From Trichobilharzia regenti (Eukaryota > Platyhelminthes > Trematoda > Strigeidida > Schistosomatidae), in assembly GCA_944472135.2 (NCBI GenBank), contig OX235263.1, positions 13,065,517 through 13,129,516 of the forward strand: a stretch of DNA of 64,000 bases, read 5' to 3'. A program made the translations under genes and the position numbers. The notes beneath the pieces are model-generated. The model saw nothing but the letters and a program-made list of their open reading frames with translations. It was not told the DNA's origin and did not search any database. Shown here in pieces: positions 32,566 through 42,860 of this stretch (position 1 is its first letter; each line of letters begins with the position of its first letter).

Positions 32566-33625
32566 TTATTATTATGGTTTCCTTCCGTTATGAGTGGAGT
32601 ACTGGGCTCCAACATCACGTCCCTACTTTGTCCTGTTTTCCCCCGTTCTATTTACCTTGGCCTACCATTCCCTATAATCTCTAGTCTCCTCTTCTTGCAC
32701 AATATCCTACACGTCGCCTTTGTTCAGTGCGCAATTCGTCTTTTCCCATTGAGATTCCACCCGAGCAACAGCCTGGCGTATGATGTCAGTGTGTGATCAG
32801 TCTATTTCCATTTTCTCCTGTATATTTTTTGATTAATGTATTCTTGGATGGTTTGTTTCAATGACTGCTTGTTGCTAATTCTTTATGACCATTTGATTTT
32901 CAATATGCGACCAGTGAAGACGGCGGCTGTTGATAAAAGTATGCAACCTGTTAGAAATACTTTTCGTGAGGCGCAGTGCAAGTTTCCGACCCGTACAGAA
33001 GAAGTGGCTGAATTAACGTTATTGTTAAAAACACGAAAATTTTCTCTATATTCTAAGGCAGTGCAGAAGATTTACAGAATGATTCCAGAGTGATAAAGGT
33101 CTGCCTTGACTTTCCGACTCTGGCTTTGACATTCTTACCTGTTCCACCTCTGGCTGAAACGGTGCTTCCTAGATAAGTGAAAGAAGTGACCTCTTGCAAA
33201 CTTCTCCTTTTTGATGGTGATTGTTGCAGGTTGCTCTTCTGTCGTTGACATATTGGTTGTTGGTTATCTTTATTACCTCTGCCTTTTGTATGTTCACTTG
33301 AATTCTTATCCTCGCTGCTTCTTCAGACACTTTATCGGTTTCCGCCGCCTGTAAGTCTTCGAGTTCATATGACATGCATGAGGCATAACTCATCCACAAA
33401 ATCCAGATCTTCTGGAGTCTTCTTATCACCCATCCAGCGTATTCCTGTCTTCTCTATTTCCTCATGCACCGTCTTCTCTATCACAATTAAGAATACCAGT
33501 GGTTGTATTAGGCAGGCAGCTTTACCATACTCGTGTCTTCACTTCAAAAGCTTCTCTGAGTTTTCCGTCATGTGTCACTTGACGAGTGCTATAGTCACAG
33601 AGCTGTTAAATGAGGTTGTTAAAGG
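32566..33625 (-). mobile_element. RTE-like retrotransposon, degenerate
   Basis: The 3' end is at 32566-32640 (ttattattatgg, then ggagtactgggctcc). The minus strand then carries C-terminal words and, at 33370-33415, the catalytic block DLDFVDELCLM. This keeps normal spacing but has Glu in place of the second Asp. Words upstream resemble the RT region. It ends near 33620. Confidence 0.78.
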
Positions 33626-33960
33626 TATATTTGTGGTGAGAGCAGGCCGTTAGCCAATTGGTAGACATTAATTTACGTCAATGTTTATGTCCCCAATATT
33701 GGTCGTGAGAAAATATGAACTGGATTCATTCAACAACCAATCACAGCACACCTTGCGTAGGCAGATACAGATGATCTGACATTCAAGAAACAGTCGCAAA
33801 TAGATGCAAGGTCAGCTTTCTGTAAGAAACAACCAATCAGAAGACTGTGTTTGTCTGTTTGACTAAGCTATCATAATGTACATGAAATATATATAAATAC
33901 GTGTTGATTTCCTTAATAAACGATCTGTTGCCAGGCCAATGTCTTCTGTTGTTACACATA
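33626..33960 (+). mobile_element. solo LTR-like segment
   Basis: The segment carries a TATA-like tatatataaatac at about 33889-33901 and a polyadenylation-type aataaa at 33916-33921, and ends in a tgttgttaca word. That order suggests an LTR or PLE terminal repeat. I found no clear TSD, so the boundaries are approximate. Confidence 0.4.
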
Positions 33961-34089
33961 TCTATCTCCCAAATAAGCTATGCTCAGTACAAACTACTCT
34001 AATATTTCGTTGTAAAAGTATCAATGCGAAATAGTATTGAAAACATTTATTTCCCGATACGAATTTAAAACAAGCAATAAAGGTTAAAA

Positions 34090-34507
34090 AAGCAGGATTT
34101 AATGAATTCACACGCAGTTTGAAGTGCATATACAATTTGAGTGTGTTTGTGGCAGCAAAAACATAGGTCGTACAGAAAGACGACTGTCTACTCGCATGAT
34201 GGAGCATTTGCCAAAATGGTTGAAAACAGCTGAGTGCAAAGTGCCGAAATCCTCAATAACAAAACATCTTGTAGACTACGGACACGATATCAACGCGGTC
34301 AAGTCATTCACCATTGTCAGCAAACAAAGAAATAAGAAGATGCTTGCAATTGCAGAGGCTTGTGGAATTCGAGTTTATAAACCAGGTCTCTGTGTACAAA
34401 AGGAGATGGTCGTCACTTTGTATCTACCATGGTAATAAGTTTTACTTATTATTCTACTTATTATCTTTATTATTATTATTCTTGATTCATTTAAAACTAT
34501 CCTTTAT
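34090..34507 (+). mobile_element. Penelope-like element, endonuclease end
   Basis: This is the 3' end of a PLE ORF followed by a T/A-rich spacer and then a terminal repeat at 34508. The copy is 5' truncated. Confidence 0.8.
34124..34435 (+). CDS. PLE GIY-YIG endonuclease domain, open frame
   Basis: The 103-codon frame reads FECVCGSKNIGRTERRLSTR, then EHLPKWLK, SSITKHLVDYGHDINAV and ACGIRVYKPGLCVQKEMVVT, ending LYLPW and a stop. The CVCG knuckle, the NIGRTERR segment (Asn replaces the catalytic Tyr of YIG), the EH pair and the C-terminal LCVQKE block match the copies at 39.8-40.1 kb and 44.4-44.6 kb. Loss of the YIG tyrosine makes nuclease activity doubtful. The upstream RT is absent. Confidence 0.82.
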   Translation: MHIQFECVCGSKNIGRTERRLSTRMMEHLPKWLKTAECKVPKSSITKHLVDYGHDINAVKSFTIVSKQRNKKMLAIAEACGIRVYKPGLCVQKEMVVTLYLPW

Positions 34508-34820
34508 CATTATGAATAAGACTTTATTTCGATAAATCACACAGTGTTGTACAGTTATATATTATCGCTTCTCGGCTCTCTGAGCTAAGATCATGTTTAG
34601 TATCTGTTCTTTGCAGTGTAATTTCTGCAACGGTCTCTAAACTGAGACAAATGAAATTACCTGTATTTTTCCCTTACGGACGGGTGCTGTGAGCTTGCGC
34701 AACCCTGTCCACGGGTCGGCCTCATATTGCATTACCTCGAGGATTGGCCCATTAAAAAAATCAATTAATATAACTGTACAACACTGTGTGATTTATCGAA
34801 ATAAAATCTTATCCATAATG
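34508..34820. repeat. 53-bp inverted repeats framing a U2-like RNA
   Basis: 34508-34560 recurs inverted at 34768-34820 with about two mismatches. Sequence like the right arm plus the adjacent 34821-34850 also occurs at 51115-51200, upstream of another PLE nuclease, so the arms are PLE terminal repeats. The 207-bp interior holds the U2-like sequence. Confidence 0.9.
34564..34750 (+). ncRNA. U2 snRNA-like sequence, full length, divergent
   Basis: The 187-nt sequence begins atcgcttctcgg as U2 does, has the gctaagatca and tagtatctgttct blocks, and ends with a stem-loop IV-like tail around atattgcattacctcgagg. Stem IIa reads GTCTC/GAGAC, stem IIb TGCAG/CTGCA and the lower part of stem IV CCTC/GAGG; all three differ from the usual metazoan sequence yet still pair. 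Stem III is also paired (GGAC/GTCC). Against function, the branch-site recognition hexamer is TTAGTA rather than GTAGTA, and the Sm site reads atttttcc without the following G. It could be a divergent variant, a U2 passenger of the PLE, or a pseudogene. Confidence 0.85.
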
Positions 34821-34850
34821 GACTCTACCACAGTGCCCAAGTTTTATACT

Positions 34851-35695
34851 TATATCCTTTATCAGTAGAATTATGTTAACTGACTTCAAAATTATTATTA
34901 TTGTTATTATAACTATTACCATTGATATTACTCTTTTTGCAATTCTTGTTATATTCTCTAATGTCTAATTGGTTCTCTAAGTGATGCAATTGAAGCGTAA
35001 TGCAATTTATCTTAATTTTAATCTGTCATAACCGTCTCCTCTTATCTATTTGAGCATGACTTGGAAAACATTCGTACCTGCCTTTCTGCATGAATAATTC
35101 AATGTAGTTTCTTTACTTATCAGTCTTATACCTCCTATTGTAATTTCAAAAGTATGTATATATATCCGCGTATGTAGAGTAGTATTCAGCTGACGAGTTC
35201 TACCGAAATTTGACGAAATAATAGTATTAATGCACTGCTGTGTATTAAATATCAATGATAGGAAAAATGAGAAAACACAATAAAATCAGAGATATTGATT
35301 AGATTAAAAAAGGGCTAAGGAACACACAGACAAACGGATAGTATCCACTCAGAATCAAAGCAGTTCAAATACAAACACTTTGATCATCACCATTCTGTAA
35401 ATTTATCTTCCTCTCTCCACTTATCGCCTTTTGTTTTCTTTTTGAGTGAAAGAACCCTTTATGTGTTTATGATATTTTGTAAGAGTAAATATAATTCACA
35501 TAATGAAAATATTCTAACAGTAAAACTGTGTGAAAACAGTATTTAGACTGAAGATAATGACTGAACATTGAACGGAGGATTAATTCACAACACGTTGCAA
35601 ATATTAAAATACCGCGTGTTTGAATCTCACCATCGTTTAATCGAATTTACACTCTGAAAATTGAACATTCAAGTATTGGTTCAGTAGGGATTTTG
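34851..35695. other. unassigned AT-rich stretch
   Basis: ATT-type microsatellite at 34889-34925; otherwise no recognisable coding block or RNA. Confidence 0.45.
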
Positions 35696-35699
35696 TTTG

Positions 35700-36130
35700 A
35701 TTGCTTGGAGGATTTCATTATGAGCAAACTTCAGTTTGAGAACCATTAGAAGACCTGCAGAGAGCATCTGATGCTCACTGGTGACTGTCCTTATTTAGGC
35801 AGTTACATGGTGTTCCAGTGGGAAGCCGTGGCCAGTGGGGTGAAGCAGGTTGAATGTAAGGCAGTATCTTATCGAAGAAGACATTGCAAAGTGGTCGTGT
35901 TATGTTATGAATTTGTAGAAGTTAGAATCCTTGGACAGGCCATTGGATCGAATCCCATCGGCTAAATGGTCTACGAGCTCGCCTTATGATCACAAGGTCC
36001 TGAGTTCGAGTTCTGATAGGCGCGTCCTATAAGGAATCCCAAACTAGGCTGATGAAACAGCTGTTCAGTGATCCCTGCAGGTTTTCCAATAGTTCTCTCA
36101 ATGATGCAAGCTCACTATGAAAATTCACTA
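35700..36130 (+). mobile_element. hammerhead SINE, near full length, ribozyme lost
   Basis: The 5' leader (gatgctcactggtgactg; agtgggaagccgtgg) matches 62178-62260 and, inverted, 53700-53760. The tRNA-like head reads catcggctaaatggtctacg and ggtcctgagttcgag. The ribozyme block is rearranged: atcccaaactaggctgatgaaac, with no usable core. A piece of tail (35705-35745, minus-strand sense) precedes it, hinting at an inverted neighbour. Confidence 0.76.
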
Positions 36131-36222
36131 GTTTAGAGTGAAAATTCGCTTTTGCTTTTTTCTCAGCAAATCTAAACTACTACGATCACAAAACGTTCGA
36201 TTTGTTTAAGAGCATAAATAGT

Positions 36223-36457
36223 ATTTTTTTATTTTTTTATTTTAATTTTATTTTTTATTTTTTAATTTATTTTATTTTTGATTACAGCTTGATTCCACAC
36301 CGTATTTTTGGTACAAGTGTGGAATTTTCAGCGTGGATATCAGTAGCCCAAATTTCGCAGGCCGACCATAGATATCAGGTGTGCGTCGGCGTGGGCTCGA
36401 ACCCCGGACCATATGCATGGTCGGCGAGAGTCTTAACCACTGTGCCACCGACGCACA
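36223..36457 (-). mobile_element. tRNA-derived SINE with poly(A)-like tail
   Basis: The head on the minus strand at 36384-36457 reads gtgcgtcggtggcacagtgg with B box ggggttcgagcc. It is the same tRNA-like head as at 5192-5265. The body differs (gaatcaagctgtaatca end). The + strand T/A-rich run 36223-36287 is its tail. A sister copy is at 48285-48474. Confidence 0.85.
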
Positions 36458-36789
36458 TCCATGGTAGTCAAGAGACGAAGTGATATAACACTTGATCACA
36501 TTCCTAAGTTCTGATAACATAACTATTATCCACTCAACTTATGTACGCTTTATGCTGCATACTACTGACTAAATGAAATGAATACTTGGGCGTCACTGAA
36601 ATAAAATCGAAGTAACACAGAGAGCGGACAGCTATTTTGCCACTTATTTGTTAGAATAAGGCATTTAGAAGACATGATGTCATTCGGTAGTACCTTTACA
36701 ACCGCTTTACAATTGACACGGTTCACAATAATAATAAAATAAAATGCGCGACAATTACTCAGTTAAATAAAAAACAAAAGTACATACTG

Positions 36790-37750
36790 ATGACCAGTCA
36801 TCTCGAAATAGGTCACGTAGTCCATGGTAGGCGCAGGTTGAAGTCTATTGTCTTTTGTACACATAGTTTAGGATGTATGTGATAGATCCAAAGTACTTTG
36901 ATTGCATTTAATAGCCAACTTTGAATTACAGTTATGTGAAATAATTGTGAAACAATCATTAATAGTATTGAGTTTGTGACCTGACATTAGCAAGGGCTTT
37001 ACAATGAATGATGATAGATTTCTATTCAGATTAACAATTGCTTTGGGATTTTCTGTGTGTTTATTAACCAGTTTGGAACATATTGTTTTCGACGACACTG
37101 GAACATTCTATTGGTTCTGCCTATATAGGCGCGTGTCACCACAGCTGCAGATGAACTTGCGGATACAGTTGGAAGTAGATTCGACAGAATTTCGTCCTTT
37201 AATTGTAGATACAAGGATTGAAAATATTCGGCATGTTAGGGAAATAAATGCAGCGCAGATTGTGTGCTTGATGGTGAACTGTATAATCTAGACGCCCTTG
37301 GATGGTAGGTTAGTAAGGATAGCTTTCTTTGTTACCGAAGCTGTCTTTTATAGATGTGGTCTATCCTTACTGTGACAATTGATAAAGTTTTTGGATAACC
37401 ATTAGCTAATGAAACTGAATGTATGTATCGCTTGTACATATTTTTGAGCCCCTTGAGAACAAACATTTCACTAAGGAACGTTTTTTTACTGGATAGGAAT
37501 AAAACTCACGAAATGATGATATTTGTCCAACCCATGTCTTTTAACCAAAAATAGATCGCTGAATCGTTGCATCGTCTCTCCTGGTCGTCGAAATAGCTCA
37601 GAAACCATTTTAGTTGTAAGGAGGTTGTAAAGAAACCACGAAATGAATTTATCTCGCGAAATTCTTCTTCTAAATGCCTTTTTTTGTAAATTTATCAAAG
37701 GGCCTAATTTTTTAAACTTATTTCTTAATTTCAAATTATGAATTAGCTTT
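36790..37750 (-). mobile_element. Penelope-like element with internal deletion
   Basis: At 37480-37740 the minus strand has an N-terminal-like block (INLQKKAFRRRI, then WFLYNLLTTKMVSELF) resembling the region ahead of PLE reverse transcriptases. At 36868-37214 it has the nuclease end (AYIGRTNRMFQCRRKQYVPN, then LINTQK and HKLNTINDCFTII). The RT palm is missing between them. Frameshifted. Confidence 0.66.
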
Positions 37751-37884
37751 TGAAATTGTTATTTTCATTGACTTTTATACTTGACGATGAAGACTTCCAT
37801 CAAAAACTGCCTTTGCTTCATACTGTAGGCTAGATAGTCGGCCGAACAACTGACCAATCAAATATCTATTACCTAAAAATTATG

Positions 37885-38125
37885 TCGGAGGAAGTGGAGA
37901 TGGATTGGAAATATGGTGAGGAGACCGCTGAGTGGAATCACTCACGTGGCCTAAGAATGCAAGCGTAAAGACCAGCTGGTAGTTCGAAAGTGATGTGGAG
38001 ATAATCACGTCAGGGAAACTGAAAGCTTACGGGGAGTTGTGGAACCAGAGTTAAGAGTCTGCAGAGAACACAGTAATGCGGAGATGTTCTACTGAAGCCT
38101 CATAGGAGCAATAATAATGATTATC
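37885..38125 (+). mobile_element. RTE-like 3' end
   Basis: Residue order RWIGNMVRRPLSGI-like, then a tail of cctcataggagcaataataatg. A 5'-truncated copy of about 240 bp. Confidence 0.72.
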
Positions 38126-38134
38126 ATGCAAAGT

Positions 38135-38340
38135 CAGAATTCATGGGCCATTGGATCAGGTCCCAGCGACTTAATGGTCTACGAGCTCGCCTTGTAACCA
38201 GACGGTCCTGGGTTCCAACTCCGGTGGGTGCGCAATGCTGATGAGTCCCAAACTAGGACGAAACAACTGTCCAGTACTCCTAGATTTTCCAACGATTCTT
38301 TAACCAGTGTCAACTCATGATGAAATCCTGTAACCAAAGT
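38135..38340 (+). mobile_element. hammerhead SINE
   Basis: The leader end is cattggatcaggtcccagcg. The A-box side is cttaatggtctacgagctcg, the B box is ggtcctgggttccaac, the ribozyme spans 38232-38277, and the tail is cagtgtcaactcatgatg. It is one of the better preserved copies. Confidence 0.86.
38232..38277 (+). ncRNA. hammerhead ribozyme, canonical core but weak helix I
   Basis: CTGATGA at 38238-38244, helix II GTCC/GGAC, GAAA at 38260-38263, helix III ACA/TGT with a two-base loop, and a cleavage site after C38271. Helix I should pair gcaatg with cagtac but has two mismatches, so the fold is weakened even though every core base is present. Confidence 0.78.
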
Positions 38341-38599
38341 CGGTAAGTGCTGGAGAAAATGGAAACAGTATTAAACGGAAGATTTTTGAGTACTGATCGA
38401 AAGCTAAATTCACTGTAGTTTACAAAAATTGGAATCAGGTGGGTTTTTTCAGTTCAAAGTTCAATTATCATCCAACTATTGAAGTTATCCGTCAGTCTAA
38501 CACTATTTCATGTAGTCTCACTTAGAGTATTTTGACTTTTTGAATATTGCTGAAATGGATGACATTTTTCATCAGTTATTTTGCAGAGCTTTAATTGGT

Positions 38600-38770
38600 T
38601 ACAAGTTTGATAACGGGGTGACATCGGATAGAGAATCACTGGAAATGCAAAGAGTGTTGGATAGCTGTTTTGTCCTAGTGCTTGCAACTCTTCAGCAATA
38701 CGCATCCTTGGGAGATCGAATCCAGGACTTTCTGGTTACAGGCTGAGCTCATATACAGTTCAGACATTGG
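38600..38770 (-). mobile_element. hammerhead SINE, decayed
   Basis: On the minus strand the core CTGAAGA is kept, but GAAA has become AAAA and helix II is mismatched. Head words (caggactttctggttaca read forward) are present near 38725-38745. Confidence 0.74.
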
Positions 38771-39349
38771 GATTCTACACTAGTTGGTCTCTGAAAATGA
38801 AATGAACAAATCAGCTCGGCACCTTATATATAGCTACCTTTCGTTATACATAATATAATATTAATAATAATCTTTTTTATTCCAAAATACACTACTTATA
38901 ATATAGCAATGAATTTTTAGCATCCGTCACAGTTTTACATCTAATTTAGCCAAAATCTTAGATAGAATTAACCACAGGAACGTTTCCACATTTACAGTGG
39001 GAATAATGTCAATAAGGTGCAAAGTATAAAATGAGAGTAGTAGGTATAATATTAATAGTAATAACAGTAGGTTTCGTCCAAAGAGTACTGTCGGTACATT
39101 CTGGAAGTTTTAGTATGTGATAGAATATTGAATCTAATGTTCTCTCTTGACATAGCATACTAAGGGGAAAAGCAAAATAAATAACAACTATTACAGGGCT
39201 TAATTGGTTTTTACAGTTATGAAAAAACAGATAAGTAAGGGGACTATAAATAAAATCGGATGAATTACAGTAAAAAGTGTTGGTAGAAGGATGGAGGAAA
39301 TTGTTTACTTACTAGTGGGAATTTGAACAAAGCAAGAACTACAGTTTTA

Positions 39350-39399
39350 GCAGAATAATGTGGTACCATCATTTATTTCGTTGGATTCTCATCAGCTGC
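39350..39399 (-). ncRNA. PLE-encoded hammerhead-like motif
   Basis: On the minus strand: helix I gcag/ctgc, core CTGATGA (39389-39395), a very short helix II closed by G-C around aatccaa, GAAA, helix III ATAA/TTAT with an inner ggtacc palindrome, and U at the cleavage position. PLE repeats are known to carry minimal hammerheads. The one-pair helix II makes activity uncertain. Confidence 0.6.
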
Positions 39400-39768
39400 C
39401 ACTTACAGCCTAAATAAATTATGAGGTTTAAGTACAGACATGTTTTAACATACTTGCAAATTTTACATGTTGTCAGTTGACAGAAAATTCCACAATTAGT
39501 AAACAGTGCTCAGAAGATTGCGCTTATATAGTTTTCACACAGGCAGTTCAAGTTAAAACAAAATAAATGTATGTAGAAAGTGTTGAAGGAGTTACGTAAT
39601 AAAGATGAGATGTGCGTTAGATACATAGTGACTAGTATGTTAGGTAAAAATGTACTGAGTTGAGCTCAAATCATAGAAACAAGAGACAAGCAAAATTACA
39701 GATTATAAAAGGAGGGTTATGTTAAAGACAAAGATTACTTAAACAGATGAGAGAATAAAGAAATCCTG

Positions 39769-40089
39769 TTACCAAGGCAAGGAAAGACTAAGAACTGCTT
39801 CTTTCTGAACACATAGATCTGGTTTCAAGCGCTTGATAGAAATCGCCTCAGCAAACTTAAGGAGAATTGAGCTCTTTTGCCTATTAATAATTTTTAACGA
39901 CTTTTCGACGTCCACCTCATGACCCGTGTCGAGGAGATGCCTGGCGATGGCACTGTTTAAAGCATTTGTTCCCTTTAGACGTAAGCTTTTTGGTACGTGT
40001 TCAGAAAATCGTAGATATGCTCTTCTTTCTGTTCTTCCAATGTAACTGCTCCCGCAGATACACGTAAATTTGTATATACAGTTGGTACC
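39769..40089 (-). CDS. PLE GIY-YIG endonuclease domain, open frame
   Basis: The frame has no obvious ATG start and reads CIYKFTCICGSSYIGRTERR, then EHVPKSLRLKGTNALNSAIA, RHLLDTGHEVDVEKSLKIIN and KPDLCVQKEAVLSLSLPW before a stop. It has the CxCG knuckle, the intact YIGRTERR catalytic segment, EH, and the RHLxxxGH pair. About 100 residues are open, so this is the best-preserved nuclease domain in the window. The RT is lost by 5' truncation. Confidence 0.85.
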   Translation of the reverse strand, partial: GTNCIYKFTCICGSSYIGRTERRAYLRFSEHVPKSLRLKGTNALNSAIARHLLDTGHEVDVEKSLKIINRQKSSILLKFAEAISIKRLKPDLCVQKEAVLSLSLPW

Positions 40090-40790
40090 ACATTATTCTG
40101 CTAAAACTGTAGTTCTTGCTTTGTTCAAATTCATTAAGGGGAATAAATGTATGAAATACTAGTGGGAAGTAGGTTAGTCGGTTAGTTCTTGTCTGACACT
40201 ATTTTGATAACACAAAATACTTGGCAAATATGGTATCGTGGAATTTTTATGCTTACACGTGGGCTGATTAAGGTCGTTTCATTAAATGACTCCTTGTTCT
40301 ACCTGAGGAGACAAAAGTTGAGAGCTGTGGGTAAGGCAGATGCTCACAGTCTGACAAAATTCCTTTAGCACGTTTACTGCACGAAGATAGGTGGTTAATA
40401 ATAATGATAATGATGTCAATGACGTGGCGCAATGGGATATTACCACTTGCTCTTCTGGCAGTCGGTCTTCAGAGTTCTACGAAGTATGTCACAGACTTTC
40501 CTTGGTAACACAGGAAAGAATATGGGTGAAGAATAAAAAAGAACTGGTAAGGTGTAAGAAGTGATCGAGTTACACCTGAGTTCCTTAACTTCTTAATGTA
40601 CAGTGTCGGAGGGAATATTTTACTACAGATCACTAAGATGTGTGAAGACTAGGATAGATCAGATGAAACAATCAGTCCAGGATGCTTAACGTCAAACTTG
40701 GTTTCTATATCAATACCGTCAATTTTACAACCGTCTCAGAAATTAACGGCGAAGATTAGTCTCCTGGTACTTCATCCCATAGTAATGTCC

Positions 40791-41316
40791 CATGTTAATG
40801 TTAAGCTCGAATCTTTTGTCATTATATAAGTGAAATAATTCTCTGATTTGTATACCTTGTTCTAGCGGTTTCGTTCACAATGAAGAATGATTTTTAAGCA
40901 GAGTTTGATCTTATGTTGTTTCTTCACTTGTCTTCAGCCCTAATGTGGAAAGAATGTTTAAAATTTATTTATATAAATTTGGCAAAGATGAATTGGTGTG
41001 GTGTGTGTGCGTGTTGTAGTGGCGTGGTCAAATGTAGCACAAGTCGATAAATTCAATAAGTATTGCTGTTCGCTATCCGACCACTTGAAACATAGACTGA
41101 ATGAACTTCTTGGAAAGTTTAATAGTAGTCGAAAACTAGTGGGGAAGTAATAGTATAACAATGTTCAAATGTCAATGAATTAAGGACACAAGAAAAGCAT
41201 AAGACACCTCTTTGAAATGAATAATGCAGGAAGATGAAATGACTGTTTAGGACCTCGCTGAGATTCATTTACGTAGCTTATATATTTTACAATTATGTTT
41301 ATGAAGGGGATTCATT
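40791..41316. other. unassigned stretch
   Basis: No recognisable domain; a short GTGTGT run lies near 40995-41008. Confidence 0.4.
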
Positions 41317-42000
41317 ATTATTATCCCCTTGGATTCTGATTGGAATAAAGGGCTTCAACAGCATTTCGCCATTTTATCTTGTTCTGTGCAGTTCTTCTTA
41401 GCTGACTCCACGATTGCCTTTGATATCTCATCTCCTTCTCAAACGATCTCCTTCACATCACCGTCAGACACCTAGCTTACCGTTTCGCATTCAGATACCA
41501 CTCGAGGGCCTCTCTGGCGTGTAATAACACTCAACAGTCCCCTTAGGGTGTATTGAATCCACCTCCCTTTGTCTCAGAATATTTGTTTGCTAAAAGGTTC
41601 TCTGTTTGTTTGTCCCTAGAGTTCCTTGTTGCAAAATATTTCTGGCCAGCCATCTGATTTTATGTATGGAAAGAAGGCACCCGTTGATGAAGGTCCGAAG
41701 TAGCCTGTTAGAAATACGCTTCGTGAAGCGGCAAGTCTCTGAATCATTCTTAATGCATGTGTCAGGTGTACATTTGATGAATAAAGTTCAAGCGAGCATA
41801 CTCTCTCTACCTTTTTACATTACCTTTCAGAACTGTAGCTGTGACTGCGTGGTACTGCGTTCCTGGCAGTTGTTGAGTTTTTCTAAATTACTCCTTAGCT
41901 AAATTTTTACGTTCCAATAATCTAACCATCCCCGACCTTTGTCTTCTCTATGTTCAATTGAATTCCTTTCCTCGCTGCTTCTGCTGTCAATTTGTTGGAA
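41317..42000 (-). mobile_element. RTE-like retrotransposon 3' part
   Basis: The 3' tail is at 41317-41355 (ttattattatccccttgg). C-terminal words follow (cactcgagggcctctctggcg) and the vNIEKTK-type region lies near 41935-41995. Degenerate. Confidence 0.76.
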
Positions 42001-42544
42001 TTAATTCATGACTTCGGCTTGTGTGTTTTAATTCACGAATATCAGCTTTCAGCAATTTAACCGCAGAGAAAGTTGGCAGAAAAATTAGCAGATTTTACTT
42101 TTAATCAAAATATGCTGCATTTTCAAATGCCGAGAAAGCGAGATATTTGAGAATTCTGTGTCTTCCCTGGGCAAAGTCTTCAGGATGTCTTCAGAAAAAT
42201 TCATATGAAGAAAGAACTTGGTGTAAAAACGAGTAGAGGTTAAATAGGGTGAAAAAATATCCTTAAGAGCTCGTAGCTCTATGATTTGAAGTTTCAGTAG
42301 CAGTAAGGTTGATTTAACTGGTCAGGGGTTACTAGTTTCACATTTAACATTCCTGGCTTACTGTCAATTGTCAAAGTATGTGGGGCTTCGGAGTGCGTCA
42401 TCGGGGAACCGAATCCTGGAAAATGCGTGTCACTTTCGGAAACTTTACAATTGAGCCATCGACGCTCGAAATTATTATCGTAAAATCAATTAAATATCAG
42501 ACTATTTAGGTATTGGTTTGTAGGGATTTAGTTCATTGCTGACA

Positions 42545-42860
42545 GAATTTCATCATGAGCTGACATTGGGTAGAGAACCATTGGAAAACCTGGGAGTACT
42601 GGACAGCTGTTTCGCCCTAGTTTGGAACTCTTCAGCAATATGCGTCCTTCGGGGATAGAAACCAGAAATTTCTGGTCACAATCTGAGCTCGTAGACCATT
42701 AAGCCACTGGGACACGATCAAATGTCCAGCTCGTGAATTCGCGATAAAGTGCAACCGCTAGTCAATGTCTTCGGCGAGTATTTGTCCCCACACCCGACCC
42801 AGGTTTTCCAATGGTTCTCTAACCAATGTTAGCTCATGATAAAATCCTGTAACCAAATAT
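42545..42860 (-). mobile_element. hammerhead SINE plus an inverted tail piece
   Basis: Minus strand: tRNA-like head at 42680-42715 (cccagtggcttaatggtctacg), ribozyme at 42596-42641 and tail at 42545-42595. At 42785-42855 a tail fragment lies on the plus strand, giving an inverted arrangement like those at 52.4 and 53.4 kb. Confidence 0.82.
42596..42641 (-). ncRNA. hammerhead ribozyme, core intact
   Basis: The core is CTGAAGA (42629-42635), helix II GTTC/GGGC with two wobble pairs, GAAA, helix III ACAGCTGT, cleavage after GTC, and helix I pairs five of six positions. All invariant core bases are present. Confidence 0.74.

Larger units (their letters stand above)
39321..40156 (-). mobile_element. 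5'-truncated PLE with inverted ends and 11-bp TSD
   Basis: The insertion is bounded by tactagtggga at 39310-39320 and 40157-40167. Within it, a terminal repeat of about 440 bp (39321-39770) precedes, in plus-strand order, the nuclease ORF. The far end (40087-40128) is an inverted partial copy of the outer 45 bases of that repeat. The same arrangement on a larger scale forms the 43.95-45.04 kb palindrome. Confidence 0.87.
38855..40790 (-). mobile_element. CR1-like retrotransposon, third copy, with PLE insertion
   Basis: It starts with a taatattaataataat tail and the 3' UTR words (ttttattccaaaatac). After the PLE insertion it continues at 40157 with words for the C-terminal block (ttgttctacctgaggagac matches ttctacctgatgagac of other copies). 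It fades near 40790. More diverged than the 25.1-kb copy. Confidence 0.72.

Noticed and set aside
34508..34820. DNA transposon with 53-bp terminal inverted repeats
   Set aside because: The arms match a PLE-associated repeat at 51115, there is no transposase, and I see no flanking TSD. A retroelement origin fits better.
42370..42480. Additional tRNA-derived SINE
   Set aside because: A B-box-like word and gagccatcgacgctc are present, but neither a body nor a second promoter box can be matched to a family here.
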